The notes beneath the pieces were generated by a model. That model was not told the DNA's origin and did not search any database. It worked only from the letters and a program-made list of their open reading frames with translations. This document shows, one piece after another, positions 1 through 6,175 of a stretch of 7,782 nucleotides of DNA. The stretch comes from Gammaproteobacteria bacterium. Lineage in GTDB: Bacteria > Pseudomonadota > Gammaproteobacteria > UBA9214. A program made the position numbers and the translations under genes. The DNA is taken from positions 1 to 7,782 of the forward strand of contig JAHKKL010000067.1 in NCBI GenBank assembly GCA_020027635.1. Direction: 5' to 3'. Numbering within the stretch: the stretch's first letter is position 1; each line of letters opens with the position of its first letter.

Positions 1-1706
1 TTCAGCGCGATGCGGCTGATGGTTTTTTTGGCGCGCAGGTATTCGGTGACCACATCCCACACCGGCACGCCATCCGGCTGCTCCTGTACGCTCGCCCAGC
101 CGGCGACGGCATACTCCTTGTTCGGGTCGAGAGGCACGCCATTCAGTTCCATGTCCGATATCCGGTTGCCGATATCCGCACCCGGATCGATTGCGTACTG
201 GAGTCCGCCGACTCGCACCATGTCACCACCCTGCTGGTAATAGGGATCCTTGTTGAACAGGTTGTCCGCGACATCCTCGAGAATTTCCTTTATGCGGGTG
301 CCGGTCATGTTGTTGAGGGTGGTAATCGGATAGGTGATGGCCGTCTGGGTCATCACGTGATCGAGGGTGATGGCCTCGCCCGGCAGCACACTGACGCCCC
401 AGCGGAAACCGGGTGAGAAGGAAATCTGCGCACCCTTGACATCGATGAGCGCATCACAGATCAGCTGGTCAAAGGTGCCGTTGAAATTTCCGCGCCGGTA
501 CAACACCTCATCGGTCATGGCCAGAACTTCCCCCAGTTTATCCCTGTAGGGTGCGCGTACCTTCTCGATATAGGCGTTCATGGCCGGATCGGCATCGAGC
601 AGGTTGGAGAACACCGGCAGCAGCTTGTAGCGGTAGTCCCGTACCTTGCCGTCCTTCACATCCAGGTCCAGCACGCCGAGGAACTGGCTGTTGGACCCGG
701 CGTTGGTTACCAGTGTCTTGCCGGCGGTGTTATCCACCACGACCGGCGCCGGTACGGCATCATGCGTGTGTCCTCCCATGATGGCATCGATCCCCGTAAC
801 CCGTGACGCCATCTTCAGGTCGACGTCCATGCCATTGTGAGACAACACGACGACGACCTGGGCGCCTTCCGCGCGTGCCTTGTTCACCGTTTTCTGCATG
901 CTCTCTTCACGGATCCCGAAGCTCCAGTCCGGCACCAGGTAGCGCGGGTTGGCGATCGGCGTGTAGGGGAATGCCTGGCCGATGACGGCGGTAGGTACGC
1001 CGTTGATTTCCCGCAGGCTGTAGGGTTTGAAAACGGTTTCTTCCCATTCATTGTCGACGATGTTCTGCGCGACGAAGTCGATCTTGCCCTTGAAGTCATT
1101 GTCGACAATCTCCATGACCCGTTCGGCGCCGAAGGTCATTTCCCAGTGCGGCGTCATGATATCCACGCCCAGCAGTAGCTGGGCATCCACCATGTCCTGG
1201 GCTTTGGTCCAGAGTGAGGTGCCCGAACCTTGCCAGGTGTCGCCGCCGTCCAGCAGCAGTGAGCCCGGCCGCTGGGCGCGCAGTTTCCTGATAAGGGTGG
1301 CGAGGTGCGCGAACCCGCCGGTCTTGCCGTATTTGCGGGCGGCTTGGACGAAATCGAGGCAAGTAAAGGCATGTGCATCCAGGGTACCGGGCTTGATGCC
1401 GTAGTAGGCGAGAAACCGTTCTCCGACCAGGTGCGGTGGCTTGCCCCTCATGTCGCCGACGCCAAGGTTGATGCTGGGTTCGCGGAAATACACTGGCAGC
1501 AGCTGTGCATGACAGTCGGTGTAATGGAGCAGCGAGACATTGCCGAAGGGCGGCAATTCGTAGGGGTCGGCGGGTGCCTGCGCCGGTTTCATTCCTACGG
1601 CGGTTGACTGCCCGGCCTTGTCGCCCGAGTCGCAGCCTGAGAGGTTGAAGCCGGCGGCGCTGGCGATGGCGAGCATGCGGAGAAATTCACGACGTGACAG
1701 GTTCAT
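1..1706 (-). CDS. soxB: SoxB, dimanganese thiosulfohydrolase of the Sox complex (3' end cut by the window)
   Basis: SoxB hydrolyses the SoxY-bound S-thiosulfonate in the periplasm and releases sulfate. Reading the minus strand from the ATG at 1706 gives 568 codons with no stop or frameshift before the left edge. SoxB proteins are usually about 560-580 residues, so only a short tail should be missing. The metallophosphoesterase/5'-nucleotidase fold is marked by the metal-binding motifs Y-T-D64-C-H66, G-G-D156-T-W-Q-G, A-Q-N215, S-H290-N-G-M-D and G-G-H313-T-H315-D. The C-terminal nucleotidase domain shows F-S-P-G-F-R-W-G and N-N-M-T-G-T-R. The N-terminus has a twin-arginine motif, S-R5-R6-E-F-L, followed by L-S-G-C25, which resembles a lipobox. 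The ATG is preceded by GGAG at a spacing of 7 nt. It is the last sox gene visible and is separated from soxA by a terminator. Family assignment is very secure; the lipoprotein idea is inference. Confidence 0.97.
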   Translation of the reverse strand, partial: MNLSRREFLRMLAIASAAGFNLSGCDSGDKAGQSTAVGMKPAQAPADPYELPPFGNVSLLHYTDCHAQLLPVYFREPSINLGVGDMRGKPPHLVGERFLAYYGIKPGTLDAHAFTCLDFVQAARKYGKTGGFAHLATLIRKLRAQRPGSLLLDGGDTWQGSGTSLWTKAQDMVDAQLLLGVDIMTPHWEMTFGAERVMEIVDNDFKGKIDFVAQNIVDNEWEETVFKPYSLREINGVPTAVIGQAFPYTPIANPRYLVPDWSFGIREESMQKTVNKARAEGAQVVVVLSHNGMDVDLKMASRVTGIDAIMGGHTHDAVPAPVVVDNTAGKTLVTNAGSNSQFLGVLDLDVKDGKVRDYRYKLLPVFSNLLDADPAMNAYIEKVRAPYRDKLGEVLAMTDEVLYRRGNFNGTFDQLICDALIDVKGAQISFSPGFRWGVSVLPGEAITLDHVMTQTAITYPITTLNNMTGTRIKEILEDVADNLFNKDPYYQQGGDMVRVGGLQYAIDPGADIGNRISDMELNGVPLDPNKEYAVAGWASVQEQPDGVPVWDVVTEYLRAKKTISRIAL

Positions 1707-1760
1707 GGTATGGCTCCGTGTTGCTTTGATCAGGCATGGATGGACGAGCACCCGCCGGCC

Positions 1761-1772
1761 CCCGTTAACGGG
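1761..1772. promoter_or_regulatory. 12-bp perfect palindrome between the soxA terminator and soxB (possible operator)
   Basis: The sequence CCCGTTAACGGG is a perfect inverted repeat. It lies directly after the T-tract of the soxA terminator and 54 bp upstream of the soxB start codon. Its position suits a protein-binding site controlling soxB, but no convincing sigma-70 pair is visible beside it. Function is inferred from position and symmetry only; a chance palindrome cannot be excluded. Confidence 0.35.
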
Positions 1773-1773
1773 A

Positions 1774-1807
1774 TAAAAAAAGCCCGACTTTTGCCAAGCC
1801 GGGCTTT
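1774..1807 (-). terminator. Rho-independent terminator after soxA
   Basis: Read on the minus strand, arms at 1807-1796 and 1790-1779 form a 12-bp stem, perfect apart from one G-U pair. The loop is 5 nt and the right arm runs into a tract of seven T (1781-1775). It begins 20 bp after the soxA stop codon and precedes soxB. It should end or reduce transcription from the soxK-X-Y-Z-A unit before soxB. Confidence 0.88.
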
Positions 1808-1826
1808 GCCAGTCGGAACAGCGATA

Positions 1827-2663
1827 CTACTTGCGAGTGCTGGGGCCGTTGATCTGCAGTCCGTTACTAATATAAGTATGGAAATACTCGAGATCCCGGT
1901 ATTCCTCACTCTGCGCCTCGTAGGGTTTGGCGCGCACCTGCTCATTGCAACCGACATATCGGCGGTGCAGGGTGCCCAGATCGCCCCATGTGGACCGGTA
2001 TGCCGGAAAATGGGTGGTCTGACCCAGTGCCGGACTCAGAATGTCGGCACGGATCTTGTTGCCGGCGTTGGCGATATGGCAGTCCGCGCAGGACATATTG
2101 AGCTGGCCACGCTTGGCGAAGAAGCTTGCCTTGCCGCGCTCATAGGCTGCCAGCGCACGCGGATCGTCGGGGACCACGATGTTGATGCGTTTGCCGCGGG
2201 CGGTGTAGTGCATGTAGGCGGAGATATCGGCGAGAGGGCCTTTTTCGTAATTCAGCGGGGCTTCACCATTCGCTTTGCGACACTCGTTGATGGCGAGTTC
2301 CAGGGTGATCACGCGCCCCGACTTTGTGTCGAAAAACGGGTAGCGGTTGGCGATCCCGATTCCACCATTCTCGAAACAGCTGGCATATGTCTTGCCGTTC
2401 TTGAAGGGCGTATTGAAGAGTTCCTTGCCTTTTTCCAGGTTCAGTTCATAGGGCGGGAATTCCTCGATCGCCTCCCACTGTTCTCGCGACGCGGGATCGA
2501 TGGCGTACACGCCATTGATGAAGTCATCCTTCGGAGTGTTGGGGAATCGCTTGTAGAAGTAAGACCTGAATTGTTCGAGGTCCTGCTCCGGGCCGGCGTG
2601 TACAGGCAGTGTGCTGGCGCCCAGCAGGCCGATTGCTAGCGTTGCAGTCAGCAGTCTTTTCAT
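1827..2663 (-). CDS. soxA: SoxA, monoheme c-type cytochrome subunit of SoxAX thiosulfate:SoxY ligase
   Basis: SoxA is the catalytic subunit of the periplasmic SoxAX(K) cytochrome, which joins thiosulfate oxidatively to the SoxY cysteine. The 278-residue precursor starts with a Sec signal peptide (hydrophobic stretch about 4-20, likely cleavage after V-H-A23). One heme motif is present, C192-A-D-C195-H196. The active-site cysteine that ligates heme, modified to a persulfide in characterised SoxA, is expected at R-R-Y-V-G-C239. Where diheme SoxA proteins carry the first CxxCH there is only a single C96, with another at C128. This fits the monoheme class, where these two cysteines form a disulfide. 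The ATG is preceded by GGAGGAG at 9 nt. It lies 53 bp downstream of soxZ and is followed by a strong terminator. The cysteine roles are from family knowledge. Confidence 0.97.
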   Translation of the reverse strand: MKRLLTATLAIGLLGASTLPVHAGPEQDLEQFRSYFYKRFPNTPKDDFINGVYAIDPASREQWEAIEEFPPYELNLEKGKELFNTPFKNGKTYASCFENGGIGIANRYPFFDTKSGRVITLELAINECRKANGEAPLNYEKGPLADISAYMHYTARGKRINIVVPDDPRALAAYERGKASFFAKRGQLNMSCADCHIANAGNKIRADILSPALGQTTHFPAYRSTWGDLGTLHRRYVGCNEQVRAKPYEAQSEEYRDLEYFHTYISNGLQINGPSTRK

Positions 2664-2716
2664 CGGGTCTTACTCCTCCAGGTCATTAGACGGATGGATC
2701 TCTCGGGGGCTGTCAA

Positions 2717-3031
2717 TTATTGGATCGTGACTTCGCCCGAATCGCTGTTTCCCAGATTGTCGACCCAGCTCAATTTCAACGTATCACCGGTTTTCCCGCC
2801 TTTGAAACGGAACGAAAGATACGGGTTTTTTGATATCGCCGGACCCCACTCGGCGGTCAGTACGTTGGTTCCGTTGTGCTCACAGACAACTTCCTGGATG
2901 AAATGAGCGGGGATGGTGTTGCCCGTTTTCTTGTCCTTTTCCAGGCCTGTATCCATCGGGTGACTGATAAGGATCTTGATCGTGGTCACCCCGTCGTCAC
3001 CGAGGGTCGCGCGCATTTTGATGCTTGCCAT
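2717..3031 (-). CDS. soxZ: SoxZ, partner of the SoxY sulfur carrier
   Basis: SoxZ forms the SoxYZ heterodimer that carries sulfur intermediates through the periplasmic Sox cycle and helps present the SoxY swinging arm. The 104-residue protein has the usual length and an immunoglobulin-like sulfur-carrier domain. Recognisable family segments are H-P-M (24-26), T-G-N-T-I-P-A-H-F-I-Q-E-V (36-48), W-G-P-A-I-S-K-N-P-Y-L-S-F-R-F-K-G (62-78) and W-V-D-N (89-92). No signal peptide is present, which fits co-export of folded SoxYZ through the Tat signal on SoxY. One cysteine (C50) is present and is not expected to be catalytic. The ATG follows GAGGAG at about 5 nt. It sits 54 bp after soxY and 53 bp before soxA in the same transcriptional direction. 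Confidence 0.96.
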   Translation of the reverse strand: MASIKMRATLGDDGVTTIKILISHPMDTGLEKDKKTGNTIPAHFIQEVVCEHNGTNVLTAEWGPAISKNPYLSFRFKGGKTGDTLKLSWVDNLGNSDSGEVTIQ

Positions 3032-3085
3032 GTTAACTCCTCAATATGCCATGTAGTTTATGTGATGCCGGGTGATCTTAAGGCA

Positions 3086-3559
3086 TCAGCCCCCGCAACC
3101 GCCGATGGTGACCTTGACTTCCTTGCCCGTGCTGTAGAGTTTGCCACCTGCCTTGACCACGGCGATGACACTGCTGGTTTTGGCCATCTTGATGCGGGTG
3201 GCGATGAATGCTTCCGTGCCTTTCCCCAGGACAAAGGACGACGTCAGCGGCGTGGCGTTTTTCTCGGCGATGATGCTGATCGATTCCACCCCCTCGATGT
3301 CGGTCTCTATTGAGATTGGCACCACGGCGCCGTTTTCAGCGATATCCGGTGCCTTGATCTTGATCTTGTTGCTGCCGGTGAGCGTCGTGCTGCCGAACAG
3401 GCTGTTTACGGCACCATCGACGCTGGTTGCATCAAATGCCGTCTTTGGCCACGCGGCCAGGACCATGCGAGGTGTGATCAGGCCGGCACTGACGGCCATG
3501 CCGATGGCGCCGGTTGTCAGGGTGCCCCTCAGAAAGATTCTACGTTTCATATCGGTCAC
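3086..3559 (-). CDS. soxY: SoxY, covalent sulfur-substrate carrier with C-terminal GGCGG arm
   Basis: SoxY carries all Sox intermediates on a single cysteine at the end of a flexible C-terminal arm. Here that arm is V-T-I-G-G-C155-G-G, the last residues of a 157-residue precursor. The N-terminus has a Tat signal with K-R6-R7-I-F-L, a hydrophobic region around 12-28 and likely cleavage near V-L-A35 or A36. The start is GTG at 3559, chosen because AGGAG lies 8 nt upstream; the in-frame ATG three codons later would sit 17 nt from that site. The gene follows soxX by 33 bp and precedes soxZ by 54 bp. Protein identity is very secure. Confidence 0.97.
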   Translation of the reverse strand: MTDMKRRIFLRGTLTTGAIGMAVSAGLITPRMVLAAWPKTAFDATSVDGAVNSLFGSTTLTGSNKIKIKAPDIAENGAVVPISIETDIEGVESISIIAEKNATPLTSSFVLGKGTEAFIATRIKMAKTSSVIAVVKAGGKLYSTGKEVKVTIGGCGG

Positions 3560-3566
3560 GAGTGTT

Positions 3567-3572
3567 TCTCCT
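3567..3572 (-). promoter_or_regulatory. Ribosome-binding site that sets the GTG start of soxY
   Basis: AGGAGA reads on the minus strand at 3572-3567. The distance from AGGAG to the GTG at 3559 is 8 nt, the best spacing. The alternative ATG at 3550 would be 17 nt away. Confidence 0.75.
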
Positions 3573-3592
3573 GATAATTGGGATTCGTCGTT

Positions 3593-3976
3593 CTAAAGGG
3601 TATAGACGTATTCGACAACCTGGTCAATTTCCTCTTCGGTGAGTATCTGATGCCGGCCGAAGGGGGGCATGATCGTGTTCGGTTTGGCAACGGTCGCATC
3701 CCAGATCTGGGCGCGAAGTTTTACCTTGTCCGGATAACGCAGCTTCATGCCGACAAGGGGGGGGGCAATGTTGCCGGGCAAGGTGCCGTCATCCATGGCA
3801 TGGCAGGCGAGACAGTTGCCTTTGAGGCGGTCGAATGCGACGTCCTTCCCCTTTTCGATCACCGTCATTTCCTTCTCTGCCGCGTGGGAAAATGATATGT
3901 ACCCCGGCGCCGCAAAACTCGTCAGCGCGGCGCCGATTAATATGGTTTTGATCATGCTCCAGGCGTTGTGACGCAT
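3593..3976 (-). CDS. soxX: SoxX, monoheme c-type cytochrome subunit of SoxAX
   Basis: SoxX accepts electrons from SoxA during thiosulfate attachment to SoxYZ and passes them to a periplasmic cytochrome c. The 127-residue precursor has a Sec signal (hydrophobic stretch about 9-28, likely cleavage after S-H-A32). It has one heme motif, C55-L-A-C58-H59, preceded by the family-typical A-F-D-R-L-K-G-N. The likely distal methionine ligand is M103 in I-M-P-P-F-G. The first ATG is preferred over M8 because GGAG lies 7 nt upstream of it. The coding strand contains nine consecutive C (3765-3757) encoding A-P-P-L near residues 71-74; the frame is intact through it. It lies 49 bp downstream of soxK and 33 bp upstream of soxY. 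Confidence 0.95.
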   Translation of the reverse strand: MRHNAWSMIKTILIGAALTSFAAPGYISFSHAAEKEMTVIEKGKDVAFDRLKGNCLACHAMDDGTLPGNIAPPLVGMKLRYPDKVKLRAQIWDATVAKPNTIMPPFGRHQILTEEEIDQVVEYVYTL

Positions 3977-4025
3977 CTCGATTCTCCTCGGTTACGTTTT
4001 GCCGGTAGATTCCACGCCACTACGA

Positions 4026-4370
4026 TCAGAACCCGCGTGGGTGTGCTTTTTCGTAGTTATACTGGATAATCGCGGCTTCGGCCTGGTATTTGGCTTTGTC
4101 GGCCAGCTTGATGGCATTGGCATTGTCCCCGCTATCCGCGGCAGCCTGCGCCTCCTTCAACAGGTCCTCGGTGTCGCGCCATATCCAGTTATTCTCGTTG
4201 GCCATGCCGATGGCATCGGAGGCATTCTTGATTGCCTGCATGGCCTCGGGAGTGGCTTTGGATGCCGGTGTGGCACCAGACTCTTTCATCTGCTGGTTGG
4301 CGCATCCCGCATTGACTGTGGAGAGCAGCAATACTGTAGCCAATAGCTTAACGGAATGAAGTTTCTTCAT
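4026..4370 (-). CDS. soxK: SoxK-like SoxXA-binding protein, probable small periplasmic or lipid-anchored protein
   Basis: SoxK (SAXB) proteins bind SoxAX and raise its activity in organisms with a three-subunit SoxAXK complex. This 114-residue product has a signal peptide (K2-K3, hydrophobic core 9-19) ending at V-N-A-G-C23. The cysteine could be lipidated, but N at -3 is not the usual lipobox residue. The mature part is largely helical and alanine-rich. It has W-R-D-T at 64-67 and A-I-K-L-A-D-K-A-K-Y-Q-A-E at 86-98, which I recognise as the SoxK pattern. The ATG follows GGGAG at 8 nt. It is the first gene of the sox run, directly upstream of soxX, and SoxA is the monoheme type expected with SoxK. 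The alternative is a generic small helical lipoprotein; context makes SoxK more likely. Confidence 0.75.
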   Translation of the reverse strand: MKKLHSVKLLATVLLLSTVNAGCANQQMKESGATPASKATPEAMQAIKNASDAIGMANENNWIWRDTEDLLKEAQAAADSGDNANAIKLADKAKYQAEAAIIQYNYEKAHPRGF

Positions 4371-4422
4371 CGCTGATACTCCCGTAGTGTTTGGTAATAG
4401 CAGGAATTAATTGGCGCTTTTT

Positions 4423-4428
4423 ATTATA
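4423..4428 (-). promoter_or_regulatory. Candidate -10 element of the sox operon promoter
   Basis: A perfect TATAAT reads on the minus strand at 4428-4423. It would start transcription about 45 nt upstream of the soxK ATG. No good -35 hexamer sits 16-18 bp upstream, so an activator may be needed or the site may be a chance match in AT-rich DNA. The 131-bp gap contains no obvious terminator for the preceding protease gene. Confidence 0.45.
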
Positions 4429-4472
4429 GACCATAGAAATTCCGAATGACCGTATCACCCTTGTTTATAAAG

Positions 4473-4495
4473 TGTCAAGGCATGATGGTTTGACA
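4473..4495. promoter_or_regulatory. Inverted repeat upstream of soxK (possible operator)
   Basis: TGTCAA and TTGACA form 6-bp inverted arms at 4473-4478 and 4490-4495, separated by 11 bp. The arrangement is typical of a dimeric regulator site. The arm nearer soxK reads TTGACA on the minus strand and could also act as a -35 element, though the matching -10 (TACGGT at 18 bp) is poor. It lies about 45 bp upstream of the TATAAT and just after the bepA stop codon. No regulator can be named. Confidence 0.3.
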
Positions 4496-4501
4496 ATCAG
4501 G

Positions 4502-5971
4502 TTATTTTTTCGTCTTTTTTTCCTCTTCAAATATTGCCTCGAGTTCTTTCTGTCGGGCTTCTATCCGGGCGCTGTCATAGTCGCTCAAACCCGGTTCATG
4601 ACTGGCCAGTTCCAATTGCTGGATGGCATCGCGGGTAAAGCCGTTGAGATAGTAAAACTGTGACATGGCTTCGTGCATTTCCACATTGCGCTTCGTGCCT
4701 TCTGCTGCCCGTGCAAGCAGCTTGTATACCAACGGATTGCTGTATTGGTCCTTGCGGATGTCTGAGGCCAGTTTATAGGCTCGGGGTGCTTCGTTCGCGA
4801 CAATCAGGGCGCTTGCATAGGGCAGCAGGAACGTCAGGTTGCCGGGATACAGGTCTAGGCTGTCCTTGTAGATTTTCAGCGCCTGGGTGTAATTGCCGCC
4901 ACGCTCATAGACGTTTGCCAGGGCTAGCCGGTACGCGATGCGGTCGGGGTCATTGCGATGCAGTTTCTCGAGCAGCCGTACCGCTTCGCCTGTTTTGCCC
5001 ACTGCCGAGAGCAGCAGCGCATATTCATATTGTTTGTAGGGCTCGGCGTTTTCGCTTTTATCCATGTAACGCTGGAAATCCTCGAACACCTGCTTCGGAT
5101 CGCTGTATTCCATGACACGCAGTTTCGCGCGGATCAGCTGGAAGTCCAGGCTGTCCTCGGTCTTGCGGCCGCTAAAGCTCTCGGCGCGCGATGTCGCTTC
5201 CGCAATACGGTCTGTGGTGACCGGGTGAGTGAGCAGGAATTCCGGTGGATGGCTGCCGTAGAGACGGGAATTTTTCTGCAGGCGTTCGAAGAAGCGCGGC
5301 ATGCCATAGGGGTCGTAACCGGACTGCGCCAGTGTCTGGATGCCGAAACGGTCGGCCTCTTTTTCGTTTTCACGGGTGAAGTTTATCTGGTATTGCGCGC
5401 CTCCGGCCGCGACCGCTGAAATGGCCGCCATACCGGCTTGACTGTTTTGTGTGCCGATGAGTATTGCCGCCAGCATCGCCGCCATGGAAGGCAGGCTCAA
5501 ACCCTGCTGGGCCTCGAAGGCCCGGGCAAGATGGTGCTGGGTCACGTGCGAAATTTCATGCGCGAGCACCCCGGCGAGCTCACTCTCGTTTTCCGACGCC
5601 AGTATCAGGCCGGAGTTGACGCCAATGTATCCTCCGGGCCCGGCGAAGGCATTGATGGCAGGGTCGTTGACGACGAAGAAGGTGAACTGCTGTCCGCCTG
5701 AATCACTGTTGGAGGCGAGGCGTTGGCCAAGCGCGTTCAGGTAGCTCGTTATCTCCGTGTCGTCGAGCACAATGCCACTTTGACGCAGTTGGCGCATCAT
5801 TTCGGCGCCCAGCTGTTTTTGCTGTTCGGGAGAAATTGCTGAACTGGAAGAATCCCCGATGCTGGGTAAATCCGAATAAATATTCTCTGGGTGGGCCGCA
5901 GTGGGCGTTAATGCGATTGCTGTCACCAGCAATAAGCCGGGAAGCGTGCATAGCGAGATCTTCGACTTCAT
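4502..5971 (-). CDS. bepA: BepA-like periplasmic M48 zinc metalloprotease with C-terminal TPR domain
   Basis: BepA (YfgC) assists outer-membrane protein and LptD assembly and degrades stalled substrates in the periplasm. Residues below are counted from the preferred ATG at 5971. A signal peptide covers about 1-27 (cleavage near T-A-A-H). The zinc site is H138-E-I-S-H142 with the third ligand in E-N-E-K-E205-A-D. The BepA regulatory histidine is probably H249 in T-H-P-V-T-T-D-R. From about 313 the sequence is TPR-like (for example E-Y-A-L-L-L-S-A-V-G-K-T-G-E-A and Y-E-R-G-G-N-Y-T-Q-A-L-K-I-Y). The 489-residue length closely matches E. coli BepA. The frame is open back to an ATG at 6067, but that adds 32 residues ahead of the signal peptide. 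Neither start has a clear Shine-Dalgarno sequence. It lies upstream of soxK on the same strand, and a Sox role is not implied. Confidence 0.9.
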   Translation of the reverse strand: MKSKISLCTLPGLLLVTAIALTPTAAHPENIYSDLPSIGDSSSSAISPEQQKQLGAEMMRQLRQSGIVLDDTEITSYLNALGQRLASNSDSGGQQFTFFVVNDPAINAFAGPGGYIGVNSGLILASENESELAGVLAHEISHVTQHHLARAFEAQQGLSLPSMAAMLAAILIGTQNSQAGMAAISAVAAGGAQYQINFTRENEKEADRFGIQTLAQSGYDPYGMPRFFERLQKNSRLYGSHPPEFLLTHPVTTDRIAEATSRAESFSGRKTEDSLDFQLIRAKLRVMEYSDPKQVFEDFQRYMDKSENAEPYKQYEYALLLSAVGKTGEAVRLLEKLHRNDPDRIAYRLALANVYERGGNYTQALKIYKDSLDLYPGNLTFLLPYASALIVANEAPRAYKLASDIRKDQYSNPLVYKLLARAAEGTKRNVEMHEAMSQFYYLNGFTRDAIQQLELASHEPGLSDYDSARIEARQKELEAIFEEEKKTKK

Positions 5972-6067
5972 AAATGTCTTTTTTTGGACAATGGGTTGCA
6001 TGCCGGGTTCAGAGGTTACGGAGGGCAATCCGGGAGACGAAGTCCGATAGGGAGTCTTGCGTTTCAT

Positions 6068-6175
6068 GTCGTGTTATCATAAGTTCTCACGGGTATTCTA
6101 ATATATCATCATGATCCGCTGGGTCGGGTCTGAGTCAGGGCGTAACTAAACCAGATAGTAACAGGAGATTAAGAA
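6068..6175. promoter_or_regulatory. Divergent intergenic region between bepA and tusA
   Basis: These 108 bp must hold the promoter for tusA (plus) and probably that for the protease (minus). On the minus strand TATGAT at 6081-6076 is a reasonable -10 with a weak -35 (ATATTA). It would start transcription near 6069, which favours translation from the ATG at 5971 over the one at 6067. On the plus strand AT-rich sequence around 6094-6107 could hold a -10, but no convincing pair is seen. A good RBS, AGGAG at 6163-6167, precedes tusA by 8 nt. Confidence 0.4.

Noticed and set aside
837..1607. Several open frames on both strands inside soxB
   Set aside because: They are shadows in other frames. The minus-strand frame from 1706 encodes continuous SoxB with all metal-binding motifs.
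1..1706. Possible broken soxB, because only short frames with starts and stops are evident there
   Set aside because: Translating the whole stretch by hand gave one uninterrupted frame. The gene merely runs off the left edge.
1779..1807. Promoter for soxB inside the hairpin (TTGGCA then TATCCC at 16 bp on the minus strand)
   Set aside because: The -10 match is poor and both elements overlap the terminator stem and T-tract, which explains the sequence better.
1710..2639. Long open frame of 309 codons on the plus strand
   Set aside because: It lies almost wholly antisense to soxA, whose protein is clearly recognisable. The plus-strand translation shows no domain or family pattern.
4958..5701. 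Plus-strand open frames of 87-153 codons across the protease gene
   Set aside because: They are antisense to a complete M48 protease with HExxH and TPR-like repeats, and they lack recognisable features or ribosome-binding sites.
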